Source: Whalleya microplaca (lineage: Eukaryota > Ascomycota > Sordariomycetes > Xylariales > Xylariaceae). Taken from it: a stretch of 64,000 bases of DNA. Each line of letters begins with the position of its first letter. The first letter of the stretch is position 1. Made by a program: the position numbers and the translations under genes. The notes under the pieces were generated by a model. It saw nothing but the letters and a program-made list of their open reading frames with translations. It did not search any database and was not told where the DNA came from. Positions 43,573 through 55,781 of this stretch are shown here, piece by piece. Location: contig MU385711.1 of NCBI GenBank assembly GCA_022497155.1, positions 1,688,041-1,752,040 of the forward strand, read 5' to 3'.

Positions 43573-44471
43573 TCAGACCGCCAACTGCTTCGCTTCTCCG
43601 TCGGGCGAGCAGCTAGCAAAGCGCCACCGGCCCGAATGCCACATGGGAACCGCCTTATTCATGACCGTCTTAGCTATTCCCTTGAGAGGTGGGAAAACGC
43701 CGTGCCATATGCCATCTTCAAACTTGACCGTCTCCATATTCAGAAAGAATACCGGTAGGGTGTTGAACATGAATCCTAAGTTGACTTGTTTTTTGCCTAG
43801 AGAGAGAAAGAAACAGATTTAGACCCTGATAAAATTGCACAGTGCAAGGATGCTGAATAATCTTACCAGCAGCATCTGCGATACCCAGGATATCGATCGG
43901 CTTGTCCGGGGTGCTGTATTTGGCAAGTGCCACAATGGCATCCGGTTCAGCCTTGTGATGACTATGTAATGGCTCCTTGAATGAGTCCATTATAGCAACC
44001 AACTCGGTACTACAGAAGTCGGCATCGTTGTCCAAGAGATACTTCTTCATCTGTTCCATGCCACCACAAAACGCCTCGTGTTCATGGACAGCGTTGTCCA
44101 TCAGGCCCTTCTGACCAGCCGCCATATCGATATTGGGGAAAAGCTCTATCTCTTCATAGTGATGATGCGTTGCGACGCACTCAATCCAGGCCAGGCAATA
44201 TCCGACAAAGCCGGACTTATCGACAGGGTGTTGTACACGAGGGGCCTGTTGGTATATGCTGTTCAAGCCGCGGATAAAGGAGTTGTGGCTGAGGGCCATG
44301 TGGGAAGCTTCAATGGTGAAAGGGTCGTCCTGAAGGCGACTCTGTTAGAAGCCATGACAACTCTGAGATGCTGGACCATCTTTCAGTACATACCTTGCCC
44401 GTTTTGAACTTTGGCGTGTGGATCAACGCTAACGGAGTGTCTATATATATGGGAGGCGTATTGCCGGCCAT
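43573..44471 (-). CDS. Hemerythrin-like (HHE cation-binding domain) protein
   Basis: Four-helix-bundle protein of the hemerythrin family, expected to bind a di-iron centre; its role in fungi is not established. Three exons: 44471-44394, 44341-43867, 43796-43573, with introns of 52 nt (GTATGT donor, TTCTAAC branch) and 70 nt, 258 residues. Metal-ligand-like elements: HMALSHNSFIRGLNSIY (helix A His), THHHYEEIELFP (HxxxE), NAVHEHEAFCGGMEQMKKYL and PLHSHHKAEPDAIVAL. A conserved C-terminal cap reads LPVFFLNMETVKFEDGIWHG. The ATG at 44471 has a strong context (CAACATGGC); an in-frame ATG four codons upstream (44483) is weaker. No signal peptide is seen. Confidence 0.88.
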
Positions 44472-45359
44472 GTTGATGTTCATCTACTTGACCAGGCTAA
44501 GGAGACTGATTAAACCTGGAGAATGTTGTCTTTTTAAGCTTATATTGTTGTTCTTGTAATGCTTGATATTAGCTACCCCATCCATTTAAGGGATGATTCG
44601 ACCTGACTTAATTTGCTGGTTTGGTTTGATGCAGGATTATTTTAATAGCCTTTCTTTTTATAAGCGCTACCTTTTCTTATATATTACTAAAGTGTTATTC
44701 AAGGATAAATTCCTTTTATATTAATATATTCCTTTATATATACATTCAGCTTTCATACATTAATTTGTATTAAAAGGATAATTGTCCTCCGCGTGAGTAT
44801 ATTCCCTTATACCCTCCTAGTCTCACGTTTCACCGACGCTATGCTACTTCATTTATTTGGGACTAACTTTAATAGCCGACCATTTTCAACTACCAACATG
44901 CGTCTGCCATACACCTTTAAATGTACGTCCTCGAGTACAACCTAGTTGACTGGCAGGATTGATCACATAACTCCTTTGTGGTTTTCCCCATACCCTGGTC
45001 TCGGCTGCCAGATGACCCTTAATTGTTACCAACACTGCGCCATGTCACCGACTTGCGTTAAAGTCTCCACCCATCATTTGCTAGTTAAGAATTAAAGATT
45101 GTACCTTAAGCGGAGCTGAAATGCGAGGGTTACGTCGTTTCTCGGATTCGACTGGATAGGTAACTTTAATATTTAGAATTGCAACCGGCCATATCAGGTC
45201 CACCAATGCTGACCACTTCCCATATTGGAACATCCAGAGTGTGTGGTATAGACCGAACCTTGAGTGACACAAACTGATCCTTCCATATTACCTCTGCATG
45301 TTGGTTCTGTAGTGGCGTTGCCTGGATGGAGTGTCTTCCAGGGTGCACTGTGAGTCAAC
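44472..45359. other. Intergenic region, partly AT-rich
   Basis: No gene is supported. 44630-44790 is AT-rich with TATATA and AAGGATAA words and may be mildly RIP-affected debris. The solo LTR copy B follows immediately. Confidence 0.45.
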
Positions 45360-45600
45360 TGTAACGAAGCCGTTACCACAGGTCTTGATTTGAGATAACA
45401 GAAGGCGTAAAAGGTAAAATACTTAGATTGATCGCTGGCTAGCAAAGAGAGACTATCTAAGGGACGGCGAAATACAGCCTTTTATATCTAAATAGCTTCC
45501 TAGTAAATGGGACTTGGACGCCGAGGCGCTACTCCTCTTGGCGACCATAAATCACGTGGTAGCTGGTTGCGGGGATATTCAGGAATGGGTGGTTGTAACA
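45360..45600 (+). mobile_element. Solo LTR, copy B (241 bp), target duplication TCAAC
   Basis: Same family, orientation and length as the LTR at 14853-15093: it starts TGTAACGAAGCCGTTACC, ends GGTTGTAACA, and differs at scattered sites, with a divergent block near 45512-45540. It is flanked by TCAAC at 45355-45359 and 45601-45605, a 5-bp target duplication different from that of copy A, so the two are independent insertions. It sits just upstream of the SAT4-family pseudogene and may have separated it from its promoter or start codon. Confidence 0.88.
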
Positions 45601-45613
45601 TCAACTAGATCAA

Positions 45614-48600
45614 GGATATCTCACCTACCTATATACCGGCCGCCTCGCCACTAGAGGGCCAGACCTCCAACTTTGTGAACCCTCCGTCGCAGAAGGCCCC
45701 CATGATTGCAGCCGGTATGGTGACAATTGTCCTGACATTGATTTTTGTGTTTCTACGCTTTCACACAAGCATTCGTTTCATTCGGTTACCTAGGAATAAA
45801 GACTGTGAGTCTCTGTGGTCCAATTCGAGCTTCGAGTTCCCATACTGGCTGTTATATCCTAGGGCTTTGGGTTCTGGCGATGATATTCTTGTTTGGATAT
45901 ATCGGCATTACCATGGATCCCGACCATTCGGGACACCCTAGGTGCCGGGACTGCAATAATTAAATTCCGCCATATAAAAGTTACCATATTCAAATAATAA
46001 TAGAAAATTAATAACTTATCTAAAATAAAAATAAAAATTACCGTTTAGTAGTATTTCTTTTAATTAGTTTATTAGTCTATTTGGCATTTTAATTATCCTG
46101 CCGGAACAAGTTTGTTTTATAAATATAAATGGGACCTAAATAAAGGAATCTTTTTCTTCTATATTATCTATAATAACTATAATCTCCTTTTAAGTATTAT
46201 TTATAGCTTTATTGTCTTTTTGTTTCTTTTTTTAAATCTCTTAAAATGTCTAAAAGTGTTAATTTAAATTAAAAACTCGCTGTTTTTTTTTTAGCTTCAA
46301 GCGTTTAACTTCCTTTTTTAAACGTTTAATTTCCTTGTTTCTTAATAATAAATTTATATTTAACTCTTTTATACAATTAACAAGCTTGCAGATCTTATAA
46401 CTAAGACCTAATATACGTCCTTTAGCTAAATCTCTAATTTAACGCCTTATAACTGGTGTAAAAATTATATTTATATAAGCTTGTTAAAATTTAATTATAT
46501 TTATCTTCTTTTTATTTTATTAGATCTTTAGATAACTTAAAGCTTTTTTTTTAATATTAGCTAGTTTTTATAACTTTAAAGCTAAAGCAGATATTTTTTA
46601 TAATTAAAGCTTTATTTCTGGCTTAAATATAAGTCCTTATAAAATTTAGCTTATTTACCGAAGCTAAATTAGTCTAATAGTTATATTTTTTTAACAGATC
46701 TCGATATCGGCATTTAAATTAATTAAAAGGACTATTATTTAATAGTTAAAGGCTATAAGAAATGTATGCTAAAAGGAAGTAAAGGAAAATGTTATGCTTA
46801 AAGTAAATAGTTATAAAGATATTTTAGTTAAGTGGGGTTAATTATATATTTTAATATTGGCCTATAATAAATTTAAAAAAAATCGGAAAAATATAAAACT
46901 AATTAAAATAAATAGGAAATCGAATAGACTTATTATCTTATAACTTTTATATCTATTAAAAATAATTAGCTATAGTTTTATTCGGTTATTAATAAGAGGC
47001 TCGGTTTAAGGTATAAATATTTACTTAAGCTAATTAATAGCAATCTTATTATTAATTTAACCTTTTTTTAAGGTAATATAATACTAAAGAGCTATTTTCT
47101 TAAATTTTTTTGTAAATTAGGTTATTTAAAGCTTTTTGCTTTTAAAAATAATATCTGGTTTAAGAGTAATACCAGTTACGCTAACGTATTTAAGAAAAGA
47201 GGTCTATATACAGCTTTAAGGGCTCTTTAAGAACGCTTGTTTTATTGCTAAACTGCCTAAAACTAAGCAATCGAGACCTAGAGCATATAATTAGTGTTTA
47301 ACGCTAAATTTCGATAATAAAGGCTTATATATTATATATAGCTATTAAACTACCCTTATTTATATTATAAATTAGTTTAAGAGAAATAAAACTATACCTA
47401 CCCTCTCGAACCTGGAAATACCAGTTAATAACTTTTAAAATAAACGAATTAAAACGTAAGGCTTTAATTTTCTGCCCAATTTTAATTGATATCGAAAGAT
47501 TACACTGCGTAAAACCTTAGGTCTAGTTTTTACTTAAAAAAGCTGGGGCACTAGCTATAACGCATATAATAATACGCACATTCGAATATAAGGGGGCATA
47601 ACTTAATACTTCCTAATTAAAAATTTATTTAATAAGCCGTTTTTCTTATTATTTTATAAGGTAATTGCCGTAATTAGATTTAATTGCTGATATCTTACCG
47701 TAAATGCATACGGAAAAGGTCAATTATAAAATACCTTATTTCTAACCTAATATACGAACTAATAAATTATTTTCTTAAATATTTATAACGGCTATAGCTA
47801 TATCTATATCTATATAAAAGGGTATCGTAATTAGGGGTTATAATATTAAAATATCTAATATTAAAATTAAGGTAGGTGGAAAGATAATATATACGCAAAA
47901 AGACATCTTATTAATGGTTTTAATTAATTACCTTCCGCCACTCGAAAAAGTTTGGAAAAAAAATATATTGATATTCAAGCAATTATCTAAAGCTATAGAA
48001 ACTCTCGTTTTATTATATTAAATTTTGGCCAAGAAATATATAAGTGAAAGTGGAGGGTTTTGTATGGTGATCGCTGATTTTTGCGGTCCCGGCACCTAGG
48101 GTGTCCCGAATGGTCGGGATCCATGGTATTCTGTCCTAAGTATTGAAGAATTTGAAGCCCAAAAGACTAATTGCGCTCGTTTTAACAAATCAGATCTCAC
48201 TATACTTTCCTATCTAGTAAGTTATGTGTCTAGGCAGATGTGGGACGTCCTGGTTATTTGATTTATAGAGAATTACTGGAAGGTTCGAAGTGAGCCCCGA
48301 CTTTGCTCTTGTTGATATCTATTTTGCTGATGCTACAGGCTCCCAGATTCTATTTGCTGGAAATTCTTTGTAAGCATTGGTATAGTTCATATCTCGTCTG
48401 TTTGTTGCTTTATTTGCGTCTCTTTAGCCGAAAGGAACGCATGTGAGTTGCCTGTTACGTTGCCATTGCAACGGCCTTCGCTGTCTATATGACAAGCATC
48501 CCGTTACTCTCCTACTTCTCTACAGCGTCTCCGGAGGAGGGGGGATCCCTGGACATATTCATCAAGTGCAAGAAGCCCTTGGGATGGGCTATGGTACAGG

Positions 48601-48954
48601 GGAGCTGTGATGTTGTTCCGAACCTTTACATTTTGATCCTACCTTTAACAGTTGTGCTGAGTTTATAGATGCCACCAAAGAAGAAGCTAGGTGTGTTTGT
48701 AATCTTCCTTGTAGGCTTGTTGGAAGTCGTTTTCTATTTTATATTTCGCCAGGATTTAGCTGTGCTGACCCTAGATAGTGCCGCAATTTGTAGAGCAGTA
48801 GGCCTCTATTACCGCTACCGGCAGAGCTTTACAAATTACCCCTGATGTCAACTGGAACGAGAGAACCTTCATCTGGATGTTGAAGGCGGTCTTCTGGCAC
48901 GGGGGCGAATTCCTTCAGCATCTCCTGACATTCAAGAATAGAAAGAAAAAGTAA
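45614..48954 (+). pseudogene. SAT4/fungal-rhodopsin-family integral membrane protein, pseudogene split by a transposon
   Basis: The 5' half (about 45614-45910) encodes PLEGQTSNFVNPPSQKAP and the first membrane span IAAGMVTIVLTLIFVFLRFH, typical of the SAT4 family of fungal seven-span proteins. A 2,216-bp element then interrupts it (45911-48126). The 3' half resumes the family pattern: KCKKPLGWAMVQGSCDVVPN, LYILILPLTVV, then MPPKKKLGVFVIFLVGLLEV and ITPDVNWNERTFIW. A TAG stop at 48666-48668 sits directly before MPPKKKLG, where the family normally has a Gln (LQMP), consistent with CAG-to-TAG change. Further frameshifts are needed, and no ATG precedes the first half. Function: none expected; relatives are uncharacterised membrane proteins. 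Confidence 0.7.
45911..48126. mobile_element. RIP-degraded DNA transposon with 41-bp TIRs and TA target duplication (Fot1/pogo-like)
   Basis: Both ends carry a perfect 41-bp terminal inverted repeat beginning CCATGGATCCCGACCATTCG (45911-45951 and, inverted, 48086-48126). A TA dinucleotide flanks each side (45909-45910 and 48127-48128), the duplication made by Tc1/mariner-pogo transposases. Total length is 2,216 bp; fungal Fot1-type elements are about 1.9-2.2 kb with TIRs of about 44 bp. The interior is extremely AT-rich with no open frame longer than a few dozen codons, so the transposase is destroyed, consistent with RIP. I could not place a transposase motif with confidence; the superfamily rests on ends, size and TA. 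Confidence 0.8.
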
Positions 48955-51900
48955 AAGAAAAACGTATCGTTGAGATCAATATTGTTATTATCTGTAGCTG
49001 CATGCCAGCCTGCCCCATCTATAACTAATAATAACTACTATGGTACTTATAACCTGCGTCTATTTCAACAATTTAAGACTTTGATGAGATACTTTTACAG
49101 CGTGCCGGAAGGGCGAAGCATTCTTGAGTTGTAACCCATTGTTGTGAACATTAACAGCTATTTTATAACTATATTAATAAAATTGTGACAAGGGCTATAA
49201 TCAGGGCTTGGAATATATCAATTTAGCTAATAATTCTCTAGGGCCTCTGAGGGTGCTTATGGTTTTAAGTTTTAATCTAAGTCTGAGGGTCGGCGATAGG
49301 TTTTTATAGACCTGCTGCCGCAGTACGTATTCCTGGTACGTATCTAGTCTGTTGCCGACATAGCTGCCGTCTGGTGATTATACCTTTTGTTAGGCAGTTA
49401 TATATTCCAATAGTATCGAATAATATCTAATAGCACCTAATATATGCACTCGTATAGCATTCCTGCATCTCGTATAGCTTCCAACAGGTCTTGGCTCCAA
49501 TAGCCGTGTGACAGAAATAGACGCAGGTTATTAGGGAACTATCATCACTACCTTAGATTCTAGAAGAGCGAAGCCTCATATATATAAGCCACAGCTTATG
49601 GGGCGGGCCAGTCACCTGAATTATCGCAGCCATACATCCCTGTAATCCATCATATATGCATGGGATGCTGTACAGATCAACAAGGGCTCTAATGGTGACT
49701 TGAAATAGCTTTAATTTCAACTGATAATTCTCTATGGCCTCTAGGTGCTTGCTGGTCTCTTACTTCTAGTGGGAGACAATGGGTCCTTATATACCTAGAC
49801 CAATCTCGATACCTAGTACGTATTTCTTTCAGTTGTCGACGTAGCCGCCGTCAGGTTCCCATACCTTTTGTTACGTCTTTACATTCCTCGGGTAACGAAT
49901 AACAGCCAACATCATTCAATTCAGTGGAATCTTGCATATAACATGACTTGGCTCCATTCCCGTGTGCCAGATGCATTTACCGGACAGGTCACTAAATGCC
50001 CATAGCTACAGATGATATTGGTATCTAATAGTTTTAGTGCACCTGCGCAATTTGAATATTATAATATAGCAGACAACCAAGTCACCAAACACAGTCACTC
50101 CCCTTTCACACCTTCCCAATTATTATTCATATTTTGATAATACTTCGTCTCTGTGGTAAGTAATGTGGGTTTGGATTAAGAGAAAAGCATGACCAGTATA
50201 AGTAAGTCATGAATTGGTAGAATAACTGGGAGAGGCTTGCACATATCATATAATGAGATAACGGACACGGTACACAGAGCTTCAGGCTGCGTGTAGAAGA
50301 GAGTGGCTAAAAGGCCTATATTGCTCTAGAACGAAGCTATTTGCAGTGTGTGTGTGTGTATCTGATGGAGAGCTAAGCTAAAGGAGGGTGAAGGAGGAAG
50401 GCCTCAAATCCTGTGGGATTGAAGTGGGGCCCGCAACAGGTGGTCATGACCTGACATATCAAAAGAGACGGACAAAGGCTTCAATGATATCATATGAATG
50501 TTACGTACAAGCGCCAACATGTTAGCAATAGACGGGGCTCGCCAAAGTGGGTTAGACCAAGAGCCACTGGCTGTCGTAGCAATATATGACATTATCACCA
50601 ACTTGAGTTGGGTTGTTGGAGGGGATGTTGTGTTGGATGGCTGGATGATCATGTGCTAGTGATCAACCTCCACTTTGTTCAAAATTGTCATGACCAACAT
50701 GGACATAGTATAACAGAATTTTGTTATTACGGGATGGAGAAAATGGACATGTGGACAGCTTCTTAGGTCACTCATATGAAAGTGCTTAAAGATTAAGACT
50801 AAACGTCTTGTTAGAGTTATGAGCTCTGCGTTCTGGATAAATTAGAAGATAAACAGCCACCCAACAAAAATGGAGACTGATCCATCTGACTGACTTTCTA
50901 AGGACTCAATGTGTAGGTTCTCTTTGTCTAAGGACCCCGAAGAGACTCCGAAGTGCCAACAACAGGATGTTAGGAATAAGGACAAAGAACCTATGGTGCA
51001 CTGTCATCTCACCTTTATCCAAAAGATATGAAGTCTTATACCTACTATATAAAGATTGTTTTGTCATCTGATTTCCATATAAAAGCATCAAAGAAGCTAT
51101 AATGTTACTTGACGCAAATAATAATGATAGCTGAGATGAGGGTACTAGCCCACGGATTTTCTCTTCCACAATATCTTACCCGTACCTAGCTTTAAAGCGC
51201 CTTTGCAATAATTATATTAAAATGCGCTGATTAATAGACATGTTGTCATAAACATGCTGGTTACAACTCTAGATAAATGCGAGCATCCAACCACCTGAGC
51301 TATGGCCCTCAAACAAGAATGCAACTGCAGTCTAGTCACAGTTAATGCTTCAACAAAGACAGAGCATTTTCGAACGTCACGGTGTATATGGACTTAGCTT
51401 GAAATTACATCGCTTTCTTGGTATCATTATGTTGGTTAGGTTAGTGAGCTGTTAATGAGCAGGCAGACAAAGTCGCCCACATGCAGTTGTCACATTAACT
51501 TAACATCATGTGTGAAGATTCTCCTGAGGCTGATTGAATCATGGAACCAACATCTAACCCACAGTCGATAAATTTGGAATTAAACTCAAGTATAAGTAAG
51601 GTTTAACATCACTACCTCGTATTCTTCATTACCTCGCGATTGCTCTCCTGGATTCACCGTCTTCCCAGCGACCTCGAGTGTGCTGAACTGTACTTATGGT
51701 ACTACTTGCGCTTTTTTTCTAAACACGGATAGCTATCATTCAAGCTCATAATGCATCGCAGTCATGGCGATTCATATGCCAATAGCAACCCCTATGATTC
51801 TGGTCACGATAGTTAAGGCGCAGAAATAACGAAGGTTGATCCAATGGGCAAAGAATTCAGTTCTTATACTCAGGCTTTTCAGTAAGGTTGTAATCCACTC

Positions 51901-51990
51901 CACCCACTCCACTAACGCCTCGAATGGAGTGGATAGGCTTTATTCTACAATAGAGTTATATGGAATGGATTTACAGGGAGGTTATATAGG
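48955..51990. other. Intergenic region between the two RIP-affected blocks
   Basis: No gene is supported; the frames at 50404-50652 and 50906-51169 lack domains. It contains a diverged duplication (49188-49990) and, at 51893-51934, a 10-bp inverted repeat (ATCCACTCCA / TGGAGTGGAT) right at the edge of the AT-rich block. GT-repeat (TGTGTGTGTGTG) at about 50347-50359. Confidence 0.45.
49188..49990 (+). repeat. Diverged direct duplication, about 310 bp per copy, spaced about 490 bp
   Basis: Copy 1 (about 49188-49510) and copy 2 (about 49680-49985) share ordered blocks: AAGGGCT(A/C)TAAT, AATTCTCTA(G/T)GGCCTCT, CCTAGTACGTATT or its variant, GACGTAGCCGCCGTC versus GACATAGCTGCCGTC, and ATACCTTTTGTTA. 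They also end alike with CTTGGCTCCA(A/T)T(A/C)GCCGTGTG-type sequence. No coding frame is shared. It could be two old copies of a non-autonomous element. Confidence 0.6.
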
Positions 51991-53805
51991 GTAGGTGTAT
52001 ATTAGGTGGACGTAAATTAAGTAATATTAGGCTACCGAATTAAAGTTATTTATATTTATTTCTATTATTTTTATTAGGCTTTTGCTTTTTTAACTTTTTA
52101 TTTATTTTATTATTATTAGCTAAATTTTTAAACTAAGGTTATTTATATTTACGTCGTTTTAATTATAAACCAATTTAATAAAGTTTAGTTATTTTTTTGC
52201 CCGTTTTATTAGCTCGTTATCGGTTAATTTAAAAAACTCGTAATTTTTTTTCTTTTTTATAATAAAGTAAAAAAAAGGATCTAGCTTTTTAATAACGCTA
52301 GCCTTAAGCTATAAACGTAATATTTAATATATTATAATTATATTAGTTTAAAAGCGGTTTTGTAATAAAGTAATTATTTGTTTTATTACTAAAAAAAGTC
52401 TTTTATATTTTACTAATATCGGTTAAATTGTAAGGAAATTTAAAGCTATTTTCGAAAGCTATAAATATTAATGCCTTTTTTTGTGCTAATATTTAAGCGG
52501 ATTTTAAATTTCGCTGTCGTTCGGTTCCGGATAGCCTATTTAATATTGATATTTGTTTATTTTTTAAGGCAAGTTTAAATTTGGTAGCTTTTTTATTTGA
52601 TTTCGGGCATTTTTATAAAATATTACGAAAGGATTCGCATTTTTTTTTCGTTATTTCGTTAAAGGTTTAAAGGTATTTACCGAAGCTAAATTAGGTTTCC
52701 GATAAGGCAGTAACGGGTTTTAATAATAATTTCTTATTATTAATAACTTTAGTAACGATCGAACTAATTTTAGCTATAAGTTAGATAAAAAGCAATAGCT
52801 ATATAATAAATAGAAGTTTTTTTAAAAAGTAGATAATATTTATTTATTTTTATTTATATTAAATTAATATAAAAACGAAAGTATTTAAAATAAAAACAAT
52901 TATTAGCTATTATTTTATATTTTTTAAGTTTTTTTAACAAATATTTAAAGCTATTTAAAACGTCTTAAATATTATTATATAATTTTTATTAGTTACGCTT
53001 ACGCTAATAAGTAATATTATTACTTTTAAATATACGGATAGTACTTTCGAAATGATATAATAATTGCTAGAAATGCTCGATTATTTTTTAGTTTATTTTT
53101 AATAATTAATTAATAAATTAATAAATAAATAATATAGTATTAAGATTTCGACGTTTATTATTTTTTTGCTAGTTTTAAGTTTTTTTAAAAATTAGCTTAT
53201 TAATATAACGGCAGAAATAAAAAACGCGGTTTATTATATAATATTATAAAAGCTAGCGGGTATTATTATTAAGGATTACGTCGAGCGGTTGCTTTTTATT
53301 TGTCGGGTTTTGTTTTTAAATATTTAATAAACGGTTTAAAAAATAGTTTTGTTTATATATTTTTATAATAAAGTTATAAAACTTGCCGATAGGGCTTTAT
53401 TTCTGCTATATATTAATTTTTATGTTTATTAAAGGGTTTTTATTAAAAAGCTGCCGCTCGAAAGCTTTTTAGTTTTTATTAAAAAAGAAAGCTTTCGCTA
53501 AGATATTAAAAATGTAATTAAAATAACAGTTACGCTTAATTTTAACGTTAAACTTATATTTTAGCTAATTTTTCTATAATAGTATTATTATTACTAGCGT
53601 TATTAAAAATAAAATAGCCGATTTTATTTTTAATCTTAAATTTATTAAAGATTATAGCAATTTTGCCTGTAATATTAATACCGGTATAATGTATTATAAT
53701 TTCGGGCATACTTAAAATTAGCTTATAGGGTTTATTATTTTCGTCCCGGAAAAAATACGTAATGTTATATAAACTATGCCGGTTTTTTAATTTTTATTTA
53801 TTAAA

Positions 53806-54040
53806 AGTTACGGAAGGTATATACCAGGCGTATAAACTACCTGTTATTATATATTCCCGTATGTTAATCGGTAACGGTACGGCAGAATGGTTACCGCCCG
53901 GTAGGGCATCCGGCTTAAATTTTCTAAACAATTTCTATAGTTTAAAATAGCTTTTCTCCTTATCTATTTATAAATATATAATTAGTATTTATATTAAAAC
54001 TCTGCCTTTAGCTATAGTAGTCTATTTATAAGTATAAATA
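53806..54040 (+). repeat. 5' LTR of the gypsy element
   Basis: Begins AGTTACGGAAGGTATATACC. It matches the 3' LTR along its length, with differences mainly of the C/T and G/A kind, for example GGCAGAATGG versus GGTAGAATAG. Exact ends are uncertain by a few bases because the usual TG/CA termini are not preserved. Confidence 0.8.
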
Positions 54041-55739
54041 AATCGCATTTATTATAGCTTAAAAAGGCTTAAGTTTCTTAATACCGATTTAATTAATTAA
54101 TTAATAAGTATTACTATAAGAACGTATTTTAATATTAGTAATTTTAGTTATATAACTCCTATATATATTATTAATAATTAATACGATCGACCCGATCGGT
54201 AACGATACCCGAAAATATTACTTACTAATTAAGAATGCGTTTACGCGCGCGATATTATTATTTATAAGGCCTAAAAGATGTGGAAAGTAATACCGACCGA
54301 CTGTTTTAAGGGATCTAAAACTGCCTTTAAATATTAAGCTATTAAAAGGCGCTAATATATTCTAAAGGACTTCGATTAAATAATTTAAATATTACGCGAA
54401 AAAAAAAAGAATAACGATACCTTTCCGATTTATTAAAATTTTAAGCGAATGGTTAAAAATAAAGAATTTAAGGAAAAAGTGTATTAGCTAGTTATTAATA
54501 CCTTATTAAATAACTTTAAAGCGTATATTAAGGTATATACGGCTAATATATATATAAAGGGTAGAGAAGGTTTTACTTTTTTATTTAAGGCTTTTATTAA
54601 GTCGGGTAAAAAAGCTTTTTTTATAGCGGACGGAACCTTTATTAAGTCGGCGTTCTTTAAAATATATTTAACTAATTCCGATACCTTTTTTTATAAGATT
54701 TAGCTGCGTATTATTATATTTATAGCCTTTTTTTAACAGACCTAGATTATAAGTTTTATAGCGAAAAATTACTTATTAAGTATAGATATTTTAGTCCGAC
54801 TGGGACTCTAAATAAGAAAAGCTTAAAATAAGGTAATTGAGGATTTATAAAAGGAAATCGAGCGACGCGATATTTAAATTAACGATTTTAATATACGGCT
54901 AAACGAAGCTAATTAAGCTGTTACCGATTTATTAATCTAGGGCTTTCGATAAAACGTATCGGAATTTGGTATAAATAAAAAAAACGATAAAAGTCGATAT
55001 TTTTATTTATTATAGCGAAACTAACTATAATATTATTACTTTCGAAATGTAATACCGCAAATAAAAAAATCAGCTATTTATTAATGCGGATTATTTCTTA
55101 ACTAATTACGCGTATATAATAGTTATTAAATCGTATATTTAAAGCTATATATTGATATAATTAAAGCTATATCTCCGCTTTACTAACCTGTATTATTTAA
55201 TAATATTTATAATATTAATAAAATATTTCTAAAAAAAATAGCATAACCTTAATAATATCTATTGCGTACGGGCTAAGTTTGTCGAATTTTAAATAGAAAT
55301 GTTAGAGAATTTTTAAAAATTTAGGAATAAATTTGTCGCACTAGTAAAAAAGCGGCAATTATACTGTAATAAATGGAAGGAAAAGTTTTATAGCCGGCTT
55401 ATTTATTATTTATAAACCGAAACGGCTATTTAATATTTTAATTTATTATATAATTTTAACCGTTACGTTATTTATTATACCGAAATTGTATTTATTTTTT
55501 AAATAGCTAATAAAACGTAAAACGCGGCCTAAATTGTTAAAACTGTAGTAATTAAGCTAATAGCTAAGCTTTAATTTTTGGGAATAACTTGTAGCGAGTG
55601 TGTTACCGGAAGAAATATATCATAATTAACCTTTAGTTTAGGCTCGAACGAGTTCGGTAATGTAGTAATTACTTTTTCCGGCGTTTATATATATTTCCTG
55701 CCCTATAGTAGCGCCGATTTAACGAAGCTTAAAGGACGT

Positions 55740-55781
55740 TATTTTAATTATTATAATAAAGGATATAATAAAATTAATTAC
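55740..55781 (+). pseudogene. Gag zinc-knuckle remnant with all four ligands changed to Tyr
   Basis: The frame reads YFNYYNKGYNKINY, with tyrosines at exactly the C-x2-C-x4-H-x4-C positions of a retroviral-type knuckle. TGC/TGT to TAC/TAT and CAC/CAT to TAC/TAT are the expected G-to-A and C-to-T RIP changes. Confidence 0.65.

Noticed and set aside
53762..53950. 62-codon ORF across the 5' LTR of the gypsy element
   Set aside because: Lies in RIP-mutated LTR sequence; open only by chance.
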